A stretch of 64,000 bases of DNA from Beta vulgaris subsp. vulgaris (taxonomy: Eukaryota; Streptophyta; Magnoliopsida; Caryophyllales; Amaranthaceae), in the NCBI RefSeq assembly GCF_026745355.1, contig NC_079209.1, positions 5,957,507 through 6,021,506 on the forward strand. Direction: 5' to 3'. Numbering within the stretch: the stretch's first letter is position 1; each line of letters begins with the position of its first letter. The position numbers and the translations under genes were made by a program. Below the pieces are notes generated by a model. It did no database searches. It saw only the letters and a program-made list of their open reading frames with translations, and was not told the origin of the DNA. Below, piece after piece: positions 45,946 to 57,918 of the stretch.

Positions 45946-48900
45946 TTATATTTTCGGATTTGAAGTTTAAGTTGAGTGGTATTTGGTCAAATAGGAAGTC
46001 AAAGTCGATTTCTCTTCAATTTCCTTTCCCTTGTCGGTTTATAAGTGCAAACCCAAAAAGTAACAAAACCCATCCTTATCTTGATCTTCCTCGTCATTTT
46101 TCCCGTGAGAAAACCCACGAAAACCCGAAAACCCAAACCCAGTGAAACCCCAACCCCATTTCGTGCCTCTCTCCTCTGTTCGCCTGTTCTATTCGTCGGC
46201 GTCTTAAGTTCACCGGAACCCCGCCGTTTCCTCGCCGGAGATCTGTGCTGCAGTTCCCCCCCCCCCTTGCGGTGATGTTGCTGTGGTTCTTCTTCTCCCG
46301 CGTGCTTCGTCTGCTGTTGTGCTTCGTCCGCTGCTCTGCTCCGCCACCGCACCGGTGCGTTGATACCGGCGAGCGCCTCCTGCATCACTGAGCCCTGCCT
46401 TCTCCGTTATCTCGCCGGAGTTCAGCTTGTCCTTTTCTGGGCAGCCCTCTTGTCGGTACTAAACCCCCTCTTTTGTTCTTTGTTCCTTTTCTTCTTGTTT
46501 GTCAATAGTGAGTGATGATTCACTTGTTGATAATAGTGATTATAGTTGATGATACTTCATTATTGTTGGGTGTGAATTCGTATTTTCAATCGATTGTGTT
46601 GTGTGGTGGTTTGCTTCATGATGTTAGTGTTGATTTTATCAAAATCTGATTTAATAGCACCTGCCTAATCTTTTCTTTGTTAGATGAAAATTCACATAAG
46701 GATGGATTAATTGTTTTGGTGGTTTATGTTGTAAAATCTGATTCATTTTCTATGTTGCTAATGATTTTCGGTTTATGGTTTCATTTGGTGAAGTTGTTTA
46801 TGAAACTAGTTTATAATTTAAATTGTAGTTGGTATTACTAGTAAGATATTGTGATTGAAGGCTATAACTTTGTCGACTAGTTCAGTTTCGAAATCTCAGA
46901 ATATCTTTAGTTTAATGTTGATAGAAAATTTCTAATAAATGTGGTAGTAATCCAAGTTTATGGTTGAAGTATAAGTTAAAAGAATAGTAATTAAGAAGTG
47001 TGATGCTCACGTGTTTAATTATTTTCTCATATTAAGTTAGAAAGAGAATTATAGTCTTATTAGTATTGTGAAGAGTACTTGAGTTAGTTTCATTAACTAT
47101 GGTTTCGATTAATGAAGATGTGGCTAAAAAGTATTTTAGTTGATAACTATAAATGAAATAAGATAATAAAGTCGGCTTAATTGACTAGTGATTCACTAAA
47201 GTGTATTAGTGTGTGTGTTCTAACTACATAAATCAAATGAGTTTAGAATTACCTTAAAAGAAGTCCCACTTAAATAATGACATTGTTTTAATGAGATAAA
47301 CTCGCTATGTATGACCATGAGTATGATCTATACTTGGTTTTATTACTGATTATGTTAATGAGAACTCAGCTAATGGTATAACATGGATTATATGTTGTTA
47401 CTTATAATGAACCTATGATCGATGAAACTTGAGTCATGTGTTTTTGGTTTATTCTTGTTAGTTAATTTAACTGAGAGACTTAGTAATATTGTTGTGGATA
47501 TTTGTTGACATGATTAATTACTACCAGTTGTGTTTATGTTGATTATTGGAATTTGAAAAACATATATGTATCGATTTGAAATATGTCTTTATAAGAGTTA
47601 TATGTTAGACGATTATGGTTATCTACAGGGGAAATGACTAGGTTGGATACAAGTTGCTAATTACTTTAATACTCTTGATTATTGGAGGATAATTTTGGAA
47701 TGGACTATCATTCAGAATTATGAAGGAGATTATAATGTTGGAATTGTTATTCGATTAGTAAGGATTTGAATGCAAGATAGAAATCAATTCATTGAGGTTT
47801 ATTTACGAGTCGAGCTAGCTTTATATTCTTAATATAATTGTTGGTAGCACAATTAGGTGCTTGATTTAGGTACGGTTGTGAGTTATGTTTAGTTTGTTTA
47901 GTTTTATAATTTGGAATTGTGATTATGAATTGGGATGCAAGTCGATGTAGCTAATATCATCGAAGTTATAGATATTAATTAAGGATTAAAGAAATTAGAA
48001 TGTTAAAGGTTGATCATTTGTGAATTGGGAATAAGTTACGATTACGTTTTTATAGTTTAGATTAGTCTAATTTTGGTTATTGATTATCAACGTTATTTTG
48101 AGGTGATTGTTGGAGGATGGCTATGTAGACGTATATAATTCAAGATGACATGGGAAATCAAGTCATGATGGTTGGAGGTTTCGCATAATGGTTATAGAGT
48201 GGATGTAACCTTTATGTTCAGCAATATATATTTAAATGCTCTTGTGTGCGTTTTATGAATATTAGATATCATATATCGTTTATAGTAATGCCTGTGAGTA
48301 TGATGTATCTCTATGAGTTAGTTGTGAATTGCTATTGGATTATTATAAAAGTATTCTTTTTGTTCAGTCATTGGAGTTTTTCGAAAATACTATTTTCTCA
48401 AATTATGATTTGGTATGATAACGAGGAAATGATTCAGATATGAGTTAAGACCAGATAAGGTCGAATATGGTGTTATGTTATGAGTATTGAGGTTTAAAGT
48501 ATAAACCATAAAATATCTTATTTTATAAATATGAAAGTGAGGCATGAATAGGCACCCCGAGTTAGGGCGGGTAAAGTCCCTATTGGTTGCCTTCCAGGAG
48601 GGGCTAATCCCTGGCGTTATAGGACATGTCCGGGTAAGTCTTGCAAGCATAACAATAAAAGGCTGGGTGACGACCCTCACTAGTTTGGAGACAGCTGGTA
48701 CTGCGTGGTACCCCTCTCCACTCGCGTTCATGCCAAACGATCGGATTTTGTGAAAATATAGTAATTGAGTTGAAAGGTTGATTAAATGAGAATATAGAAA
48801 CATGTCATTGTTGAGAGTCATCTTATTGAATTTTGTTTACCATATATGGAACGTGGAATTTGGAAACGTAATATGTATGTTCAACCAGAATATTGATGCT

Positions 48901-49595
48901 AAGTATGCTATGATTGGTGTGATTGTTGAACTTATATTGATTGTGTGAGAGTCGTTTTCAAGTAAAAACCACCAAAGCATGTGTTACTCTTGTTTACGGG
49001 TTAGTACTCAGCTTTGCTGATGTGTATATGTTGTTTTGTCATTTCTGTGGCCTGTCACTTGTTGGTGGCAGTTTTCCTAAATGTTTCAGGTTGAAGCCGA
49101 AAGTTAACCTTTGCAAGTTGAAGCTGATACAAGCTGGAGTAGTATTATAGTTGCTATCGAAGTGAGGACGTTTGACTTTGTAATAGTTAGTTGTTTATTT
49201 TCTATAATCTATTTCTACATTTAAGAGTCGCTAGTTAGTGCTCCTGATTCTCTATTGGTTGTTGCTCCGCGAAAGCGTTGAGATTGTTGAGCTTGGGATT
49301 TGGAAATATTTTATAAATTGAAATTGCAACAGGTTCATATTATTTCTCGCTTTAGCGTTGTCCTATTTTCAAAGGAAACTCTGCCGGATTTTCTGTAGAA
49401 ATTTATGAGAATAGAGTCTGAGAATCAGAGCGTAGTTATAATAGTTAATTTATTTGAATAGAGTTGGGAATTGAGTTCCACACTCTCCGATGTTGTTCGG
49501 TGAGTGTGATGGTAATAGTCCGAGTTACCTCGACTAGAGTCTCTTTCGCTGTGCTTAATCCTTTGTAAGCTGGTGGGGAAATTCGGGCTGTTACA
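45798..49595 (+). repeat. Giant LTR, right copy
   Basis: Differs from the left copy by few substitutions and short indels, for example a shorter ATT microsatellite (about 45894-45945). This points to a recent insertion. Confidence 0.93.
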
Positions 49596-49600
49596 AACAA

Positions 49601-50440
49601 CCTCTTTGAGGTTGGGATTGAGCCTTCTCTGATGCTCGATGGAGGAGGCATTACTATCGATGAGATGGATACGATGCATAGCAAGAGAAGGGCTTATCCC
49701 CTTAAAGTCATCAATCAAATACCCAATGACATCTTTATATTTTTGCAAAATTCCAATCAGTTTTGATATAGAAATGTCATCAAGACTCGAATTGACAATA
49801 ACAGGATAAGTACATGCATCATCAAGAAAAACATATCTAAGAGAGGAGGAAGGGGTTTGAACTCTACCTTGGGAGGAGGCTTAGAACACTCCTCTTTTTC
49901 AGTGGATGATGCAGCTAGAACCTCAAACGCCTCATCTTGCGTGTCCTCTTCCATGTCCAAGTTAAGGGTGTCGGTAAGTGCAGCATACAAATCGCCCCCA
50001 GAATCATCCACACTCATGGTGTCCTCCACCTCATCTTCCACTAGGCTTACCCGGCAAATTTTCTCCATCATAGGTCTCTTCAGTGTCTTAGAGAACTCGA
50101 ACACCACCCGCTCATTAGCTACCTCAACCGTGATTGTGTCGTTTTTGCAGTTTATCACGGCACCCAAAGTCTTCAGAGCTTCTCTTCCCAGAATAAGAGG
50201 AGTCTCGGATCTTCCTCCATATCCATCACCACAAAGTCGCATGGTACAAACACATGCCCAACTTGAATCGGTATATCCTCCAACTCACCACAAGGGACTC
50301 TCACAGTGCGGTCCGCCAATTGAATCGTTTTGCGCGTAGGATGAAGAGGAAATTTCAGGTGCTTTGCAATAGAAAGGGGCATCAAATTGACACTGGCTCC
50401 CAGATCGGCCAGTGCACCCTTATTCTAAGTCACCTATCTT
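49601..50440 (-). pseudogene. Gypsy protease and start of RT, broken
   Basis: The retropepsin active site reads ADLGASVNLMPLSIAKHLKF (DLGAS at about 50410-50425). RTVRVPCGELEDIPIQVGHV and FVVMDMEEDP follow, then LILGREALKTLGAVINC in another frame. RT N-terminal sequence (GISPSLAMHRIHL, HQRRLNPNLKEVV) ends at 49601, exactly where the giant-LTR element inserted. Frameshifts near 50420 and 50190. Confidence 0.85.
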
Positions 50441-52442
50441 CACTGGCAAGGTGAAACTCCCGGGATCTCTTTGCTTCTTGGGCATAGTTCGTTGCACAAG
50501 AGCACTCACTTGGTAAGGTAGGGAGATAAGCTCATCATTAAGTTTTCGCTTATTGGAGAGGATCTCTTTCAAGAATTTAGCATAAGCTGGCATTTGAGAC
50601 ATAGCCTCAAGGAATGGAATGTTGATTTGCAGGCTCTTCATCACTTCAGAAATTTAGTGAACTTGTCACTCAACTTTCTCTCTACCAACCTGTGAGGATA
50701 GGGAACCGGAGGCACATAGGATTTGGTTGGTGGAGGTGATGGCAAGTGTTTTTGTCACCAACTTGAACATGTGACTCATCTTCTCCTCAACGTCCTCTTT
50801 CTCAGTTTCCTCAGCTCCACCCTCCTTCTCAACAACCTCAGCTTCTCCATCCTGCTCTAACTCCCCATTCGGCATCTTAGGACCCGCATAACTTGTTCCC
50901 GACCTCAAATGAATGGCTTTGGCTTGATGGAGGTTGGGGTTAGGAATGGGTTGGCCTGGAAGTTGATTTGTGGGGGTGGAGGATTCTTCTCAGCTACTTG
51001 GGCAATTTGGGTTTCAAGCATTTTGTTGTGGGCTTGTAGCTCTTGAAACCTTTGCTCATGGTTTTGGAGAATTTGGTTCATGGATTGGAGTTGTTGGAGA
51101 ATTTGGAGAGAGGTGGATCGGAAGATGGTGTAGGTTCGGGATTTTGTTTGGGGAAAGGAAGGTTGGAGGGAGGTTTTGGGTTGTTGGTCCTTTGATGTGG
51201 AGCTTGGTATGTGTTGGACCCTTGTGAGGAGGAACCACCTTGGTTATAGTTTTGGTTTTGGTTATACCCTTGCGCAAACCCTTGGTTGTGAGCTGTTGTA
51301 CCCTTGTTGAGGTTGATTCCATCCTTGTTGAGGTTGGTTGAATCCTTGGGTGTAGTTTTGTTGAGGTTGTCTCCAACCTCCTTGTTGATTATTCCTATAC
51401 CTTGGTTTCCTTGATATCCATCTCCTCTTGAATTAATTGCCGCCACATGCTCCGAATGGGTACCTCCACAATAAGAAGTATCATGGTTAGTACCACCACA
51501 AATATCACAAGAAAAAGAGTTTACCTGTGAAGGAGTAGACGATGCAAGATTGATCTTGGAGAGCTTCTTATCGAGTTGGTCCATCTTAGCTTGAATTTGA
51601 TCCATGGGGTCAATTTCAAACTTTCCGCTCTTCTTAGGTTGAGCACCTCTTCGTCTTCCACCCCATGAGTAGTTCTTGATCACCTCCTCAATTGTGGACT
51701 CAAGTTGTTCTTGCGGGATCTTAGATAGTTGACCTCCCGCTCCAGCATCAAGATTGGCCCGTGAAATCGGATCAAGACCATCATAGAAGAATCGCATGAG
51801 TAGATTCTTGTTGAACTCATGGTGTGGGCATGAACGGATCATCTCCTTGAACCGCTCCCAAGCTTCGGCAAGTGTCTCATCGTTCTCTTGCTCAAATGAG
51901 GAGATCTTCCTCCTTATGTCCGCAGTCTTCCACTCCGGGAAGTATTTCTTCAAGAATGCCATCGTGACTTCTTCCCATGTAGTGAGGGAATTAGCAGGCA
52001 AGCTCTTGAGCCATGACTTTGCTTTTCCGGTAAGAGAGGACCGGAACAGGTGCATCTTGATGTAGTCAGGAGAGACATCATTAGTGTTATCATGGCACAG
52101 ATCTCAAGAAACCTGTCGAGATGGTCTAGAGGATCTTCATCTGACCCCCCACAAAACTGCTCTGCTTTCACCATCCGAGTATACTGAGGGTGAATGCTGA
52201 AATTTGTAGGAACCCGGAATTCCACCTTGAAGAACATAGGAACCCGGATTTCCGAAATCCCTAAACAGTTGTGGATTTTCTTCACCCATTTCTGATTCAA
52301 CTTCACTTGATGTACTTGAGATTGGTGAAGAAGGCTCGGAACCCAAAGTCAGATTTCCCAAATTCTTCCGAAGCTTTCGCAACGTACGGTCGATTTCAAG
52401 ATCTAGAGGCAATGTGGGTGAACCGTGAGTTCTTCTTCTCAT
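50441..52442 (-). pseudogene. Gypsy gag, broken
   Basis: The start near 52442 (MRRRTHGSPTLPLDLEIDRT) leads to a Retrotrans_gag domain: EDPLDHLDRFLEICAM, then MHLFRSSLTGKAKSWLKSLP, WEEVTMAFLKKYFPEWKTAD and EAWERFKEMIRSCPHHEF. A CX2CX4HX4C knuckle (CDICGGTNHDTSYC) follows, then a Gln/Asn-rich tail and a region leading into protease (KSLQINIPFLEAMSQMPAYA). Frameshifts near 52230, 52085, 51080 and 50660 inactivate it. Confidence 0.88.
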
Positions 52443-52562
52443 GTAACACAACAAAGCTAAGCAGAGGATTAGCAAATAACAACCACAGTTAAAAAGAAAA
52501 TAAAAGAAAAATCAACTAAGCAAACTAAACTAAAATATACTTCAATCAATAGCACAGCATTC

Positions 52563-52579
52563 CCCGGCAACGGCGCCAT
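52563..52579 (-). other. Primer-binding site (tRNA-Asp)
   Basis: Minus-strand TGGCGCCGTTGCCGGGG, complementary to the 3' end of plant tRNA-Asp, two bases from the 5' LTR. It sets the orientation of the Gypsy element. Confidence 0.88.
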
Positions 52580-52581
52580 TT

Positions 52582-54263
52582 TGATAAGAGGTTTTTAGTG
52601 TGTCGTTCAGGCACTAAGAACCGCTTTCCAAACAATATTTATAGTCCTAACAAGCAACTACTAAGGAATAGTAAGGGCAAGTCAAGGGTCGATCCACAGG
52701 GAAAATGGGATTGATTAGTCTATCTAGTCTAGACTACCTAATTGAAAGGTATTTGGGGGTTTGAAATGTTTGGTAACAATTAAGACTATCTAACAACTAA
52801 AACAAGCAAATATCACGAGTTTAAATATCAAATAAAGACACTAGAGTTAAGGTTACTAGTATGAATAAGAACGGATGATGATTGTTAATGCGATTGCGAA
52901 GCAACAAAGACGATTATGCAAGGTTATTTTCCCTCTAAATTACTTGAGTCCTCTCTCGAATGGTCCTCAAGAGTAATCACTTCAATCAATCAACTAAATC
53001 CTCTCTCGAATGGTCTTTAGTTAATTGATTAAGGATTGATAAGTTTGGAAAACCCCTAATGAAGGATCCCCTTAATTTCCATCCAATATCTTGGTATAGA
53101 AATTAAGTTGATTCTTGGGGATGATAAAAGAGTTCAAAATCCGATTTAAGAACGTTTGAAATCAAAATACCAAAGTATAAATGTGATCAATATCTATCCT
53201 AAGGTCTCAAAACACCAAGATCAATGCATAAACTTCTCCATACATCACAATCACATCAACATCATATTTAAACCCTAATTCATACTTTCACCCTAACCCT
53301 AGATTATGAAACTACTCACTAATCATGGAGTTTAAGCAATTAAACATAAAATCTATGACTAATCTAAGGTTAAACATGATTAAGAAATTAAACTAATAGA
53401 AATCGCAATTATTAAACTAAGAGAATGAAGATCTTAAATAATATAAGAACATAAACAAACACCAAGAGAATGAAATAAAAACTGAAACTTTGAATTGAAT
53501 TGAACAAAAGTACCTTGAATGTAAATCGAATCACAAACTATGATCTCTAATCTCAATTACCAATGAAAACTCAAGTGTTTTCTCTCTAATACAAAACCCT
53601 AAAGTATTGTGTAAAAACTAGAAAAAGCGTAAGTCCCCAACTCCTCTCGAAAAGAGGGTTTAATGATCGATTGTTTTTTTTCCGGATCGTGAGGTGCGGG
53701 CGCACCAAAAGGAGGTGCGGGCGCACCTTGCTCAGGTGCGGGCGCACCAAACTTCAGGTCGGGCGCACCTGAGTCTTCTGCCTCAGGAGATTCTCTTCGT
53801 CAAATGGTGCGGGCGCACCAGATGAAGGTGCGGGCGCACCAGATGAAGGTGCGGGCGCACCAAATGTAAGGTGCGGGCCAATGTAGTCTGTTTTGTGCTC
53901 CAGAATTGGTCGATGGTGCGGGCGCACCAGTGGCTTGTGCGGGCGCACCATGTGGGGGCATACCAAGCGCACCTCATGCTACCTTTCAGCCTCTAGCTCG
54001 ATCCCTTATGCCATGTCTCGCATTTCTCGACCCCGAAGAGGGCAATACCTGCAATAGAAACACGAACAAATATGGTGAAAGCATATGTGCTAGAAATTCG
54101 ATCGAAATAGATCGAAAATCTAGCAAAATGTCACTATGACCAAGTATGATCACGTGAATGAAATAGAAGGGAAAAGTGAGGAGAAAGAAGGAAGAAAAGG
54201 AGGAACAGGGAGCTAAAACAAGCCAAAAGAAGGTCATAAAGTGCGTTAGAAACGCACTTATCA
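52582..54263 (-). repeat. Gypsy 5' LTR (right)
   Basis: 1682 bp, nearly the same as 32678-34363. The main differences are small indels and changes within the GGTGCGGGCGCACC cluster at 53690-53960. Confidence 0.93.
53690..53960. repeat. GGTGCGGGCGCACC hairpin cluster in right LTR
   Basis: Counterpart of the cluster in the left LTR. Copy boundaries differ from it, for example an AATGTAAGGTGCGGG junction near 53863 that the left LTR lacks. Confidence 0.85.
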
Positions 54264-54546
54264 GCCAGTCATCCCCATTCTCATAGATGTTCTGCCCGCC
54301 CGCGGGATATAGCCCGCGCCCGCGGGTTTTCGAGCCCGGTACGAAACAGCTTCGTCAGTCATTCGTAAAACGGGCGTAACTTTCTCGTTTCTTATCGGAG
54401 TTGGGCATATGACCTATCATTGGAAAGCTCTTTGAACAAGCTATCACTTCCAATTTGAATCACATCAAAACCATTTATAGATTGGGATATATGTGCATTC
54501 AAAGTCAGCCTTATGTCATTCACAAGATTTCAAGTCATAATTAACA
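54264..54546 (-). repeat. Copia LTR 6, right part
   Basis: Resumes at GCCAGTCATCC after the Gypsy insertion and ends ATAATTAACA. The array's right target duplication GTTGT follows at 54547-54551. Confidence 0.92.
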
Positions 54547-54632
54547 GTTGTTCTTGCTTGTCTCGATTTTCCCTCTATCTATTTGAAGGATACCAGAACC
54601 ATAGTTTTATAACCCTAAGCCAACCATTATCA

Positions 54633-54635
<3 letters not shown>

Positions 54636-54685
<50 letters not shown>
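54636..54685. repeat. (TA)n microsatellite
   Basis: About 25 uninterrupted TA units. Confidence 0.9.
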
Positions 54686-54687
<2 letters not shown>

Positions 54688-55084
54688 CTAATTCAAAAAA
54701 AATCATATTGTTTGTTTAAATTATTGATTTTTTGTTGTGAAATGAGATTTTTCAACATCATTGTATTTATAATTCTAATGTTGTTTTTTAAAATCAAACT
54801 CTACTTTCTCATCATCCAAACTCTAATATATATATGTAACTTTATCGATATATAAATTTTAGTTTTTGTCGTAACAACAAAGTTTCCTTAACAAATTTTG
54901 TTGCAATACTAAATTGTTTTGGTTCGTTTAGCAAGACTTGAGGTTTTGAAAAATAATATATTTGATCCCGTAAATCAGACCTATGATCAAAGGCTATAAT
55001 CACACATATATATAGTTTACTATACTTATCGTAATTATTATATTTATCTAAAAAAAGACTAAATAATGTCTTACAATTCATCTA

Positions 55085-55850
55085 CATAAATATATTTTCA
55101 TGAGTTGTAAAATCATATGTTGAATGTGGATCTTATTTTACAGCATATTACTAACAATCTACAATAGTAAAAGAATTATAATATTTTTGAATTAGGTAGC
55201 AAAAGTTATATTTAGTTACATAATATGATAGTTTAGGTTATTTGTTAAAAACGAAAAACTCATTTCTCCCAATCCAAAACTCCTTTTATGTATTTAACTA
55301 TAAGTAGAACTCTAGTTTTTAAAAATATTTAAAATAGAAATTAATGACATGACAATCCTACGTGGTGATCTTTATTTCACAAGTTGTAAAACTATATTGT
55401 ACATGAATCTTATTTCGAAGCATATTTTAGGCGCAATCCAATGGTACAAAAATTATATTATTTCGAATTACGTAGCACAAGTTACATACAATTTACCTAA
55501 TATAATAATTTAGGTTGTTCATTCAAAACCAAACGCTAATTTTCCCTTATATACAACTCACAATATGTATTTAAATCGATGTATATATGTAGTACTCTAT
55601 TTTTTAAAAGCTAAAAGTAAAAATGCATGACATGACAATCCGACGTGGCGCTCTCCATTTTATAAGTTATTGAACTATATTGTAAATGGATCTTATTTCG
55701 AAGCATATTTTGTGTGCTCTCTAACGGTATAAAAATCAAAATATTCTGAATTACGTAGCAAAAGTTATATACAATTTACGTAATTTGATAAATTAGCTTG
55801 TTGATTCAAAACAAAACTCTAATTTTCACTTATATATTTTAGATTATAAA
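55085..55850. repeat. Diverged ~280-bp tandem repeat, three copies
   Basis: Three successive units share the same ordered words: AAGTTGTAAAACTATATTG, TGGATCTTATTTCGAAGCATATT, AATTACGTAGCAAAAGTTATA, and a unit start GACATGACAATCC(T/G)ACGTGG (55346 and 55629). Copies differ by many substitutions, so the duplication is old. No coding frame. Confidence 0.65.
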
Positions 55851-56694
55851 TGATTTGTTATCAAGGATAATTTTTTGTTCCCTTTTTGTTTTTAAAAAAA
55901 CACATAATATGAATCTAATTCACATTATATTTAATTTGGACCTAATACTAGAACATGTAATTTATGACAAAAATGAAGAAAAATTATTATAAACAATAGA
56001 TATAAGTTGAGTTTTTAAGGTTATACGTGATGATTATATGAGAGAAAAGGTGACTATGGAAAAAAGGATCACTATAATAAGTTATTAGACATATAAGAGT
56101 AAACTATAGGTTGGAATAGGTAACTATATAACAAAACGGGTCATCTATAATCAATTTGTATCATTGGTCCACAATAATATTGGTGTATACTAGGTCCACA
56201 TAATACTATTTTTTTAAAATATAAATTACATTAGTAGTATTTCAATAAGTTTATAAATTAGGATTATAATTCTACTAATTTTAGGTTTTCATATTAGAAT
56301 TTGTCTTGTATGAGACCGTCTACTTTTGAATTAAAATTAGGCAATGGTAAGTCCAATATTAAAAAGAGAATTAGTCCAATATTGACTAAGATAATTTCTT
56401 TTAGTGAATAGTTTGATCTAGTTGATGACTAGGCCTACTTTTATATTAATATTAGACCTTCTTTTTCAATAGTTTTTATTCAGATTATACTCATATAAAC
56501 ATTAGATCGATCGAAATTCAATAGTACAATTTATTGAAATCCTTAATTTTCAAAAAATTATCAGCAAATTAGAAGATCAACAGGATAAACATCAAAACTC
56601 AAAGAAACATGCAAAAGGTACTTTAAAATTTATCTAAGGATAATCATTCATGAACAAGGACATATAATATCCTATATATATAGTTGTATCAAAT
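55851..56694. other. AT-rich spacer
   Basis: No gene or clear repeat seen. Confidence 0.4.
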
Positions 56695-56777
56695 TTGAAT
56701 ATACCACATGAATACTTAAGCAATCTGAACCTGAGTAACTATATTTGTATCATTCTTTACCTACGTGTCTACTCAAA

Positions 56778-56863
56778 ATATATACATATATATACATCTA
56801 TATATACATATATACGTATATATGTATATACGTGTACACACACGTGTGTGTGTGAGTGTGTGG
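56778..56863. repeat. TA/TACA/GT compound microsatellite
   Basis: Alternating purine-pyrimidine tract (TATATACATATATA, then ACACACACGTGTGTGTG), a potential Z-DNA or cruciform stretch. Confidence 0.75.
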
Positions 56864-57912
56864 GGTTGGGATCCGGTGAGAATAGGTCCCTATGCGAGAA
56901 TTTTTTTTATGTGAGAATGAATCTCATCCGTAGGTTACCAAGAGAATTAAGAAAATGACATTGAGCAACTAAGTCTGCAAAACTATGAGAAAATATCATA
57001 GTGACCATGTGTTATATCATAATAACCCATCTCTCACATGTTTATAGAAATTAGTCAATAGAAAAAATAATATTTACTATTTCCATATTATGGTGACCAT
57101 CTGCTATATCATAGTGACCCTCTGCTGTATCATAGTAACCAATACACTTTCACTCAAAGCTAGAAACCACTAATGGCCTAAATATAATGTGTTTTGTTTG
57201 GATTTCTGCTGTCTTTTATTGTTTAGGTGCTTATGACGGTATATGATAGATGATGAAAATTTCCAATAATACCTGTTGAATTCTGGGAAAATAGTATTGA
57301 ATCCGCAAATAATCGAACTAAAACTTTGAAGAACAAAACTCCACGAACGACGATACACATCTATCACATGTTTACAGAAATTAGTCAAGAAAAAACAATA
57401 TTTATTATTTTCATATCATGGTGACCCTCTACTATATCATAATGACTCTCTGTTGTATCATAGATATAGTAACCAATGTGTTTTATTTGGATTTCTGCTG
57501 TCGTTTATCGTTTAGGTGCTTATGATGGTATATGATAGATGATGAAAATTTTGAATAATACCTGTTGAATTCTGGAAAAAATAGTGTGGAATCCGCAAAT
57601 AATCGAACTAAAACTTTGAAGAACAAAAATTCCATGAACGACGACGATACAGAGGAGAGAGAAAGAGAAGATGTGCAAAACTTTAGAGAGAGAAAAAAGA
57701 AGTAGCGTGAAAGGGGTGGGGAAGAAGGGGGTAAGGATTGAACTAAATTACGAAAATGCCATTACTCATAAGTGTAAAGGTCGATATTTGTTATCACATA
57801 AAAAAGTGTTCTCACATAGAGGAGGTGTTCTTACAAGAGCCCTCCTTTGTGTAGGGTTGAGATCCAGTGAGAATGAGTCCTTATGTGAGAACATTTCATA
57901 TGTGAGTATAGA
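56864..57912. repeat. Unclassified repeat with a ~300-330 bp internal tandem duplication
   Basis: A sequence like GGTTG(G/A)GATCC(G/A)GTGAGAAT(A/G)(A/G)GTCC occurs at 56864 and again at 57855. Between them a unit beginning CATGTTTA(T/C)AGAAATTAGTCAA (57037 and 57367), containing GGATTTCTGCTGTC and ATGATAGATGATGAAAATTT, is duplicated in tandem. Class not determined. Confidence 0.5.
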
Positions 57913-57918
57913 TGTAGG

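Larger units (their letters stand above)
41458..49595 (+). mobile_element. Giant-LTR, minimal-internal retrotransposon
   Basis: Two near-identical LTRs (41458-45275, 3818 bp; 45798-49595, 3798 bp) with TGTAATAGCCC...GGGCTGTTACA ends flank only 522 bp. The target duplication is AACAA (41453-41457 and 49596-49600). The primer site TGGTATCAGAGC (45278-45289) matches initiator tRNA-Met. A purine tract AAGGGTGGTAGAG precedes LTR 2, and TTTCGGGGACGAAA lies just upstream, as in Tekay-type chromoviruses. No gag or pol is present. It interrupts the Gypsy pol between the protease and RT catalytic regions. Confidence 0.93.
32678..54263 (-). mobile_element. Athila-like Gypsy retrotransposon
   Basis: LTRs of about 1.68 kb (32678-34363 and 52582-54263) are flanked by GCCAG duplications (32673-32677, 54264-54268). 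The minus-strand primer site TGGCGCCGTTGCCGGGG (plus positions 52563-52579) is complementary to the tRNA-Asp 3' end, as in Athila. The polypurine tract AAGCTTGGGGGAGT abuts the left LTR. Order on the minus strand: gag, protease, RT, RNase H, integrase, Athila-type extra ORF. Removing the nested element leaves about 13.4 kb. All ORFs carry frameshifts, so it is not autonomous. Confidence 0.93.
22033..54546 (-). mobile_element. Tandem array of an internally deleted Copia retrotransposon (with nested insertions)
   Basis: Six LTRs (about 650 bp, TG...CA) alternate with five internal regions (about 1.4 kb), with a period of 2047-2058 bp. The complete block is flanked by GTTGT at 22028-22032 and 54547-54551, so one insertion gave rise to the array. 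On the minus strand each LTR is followed after two bases by TGGTATCA (initiator-Met primer site). Each is preceded by the purine tract AAGGTGGAGATT. Internal regions hold a gag but no protease, integrase or reverse transcriptase. LTR6 is split by a Gypsy element at 32678-54263. Confidence 0.92.
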
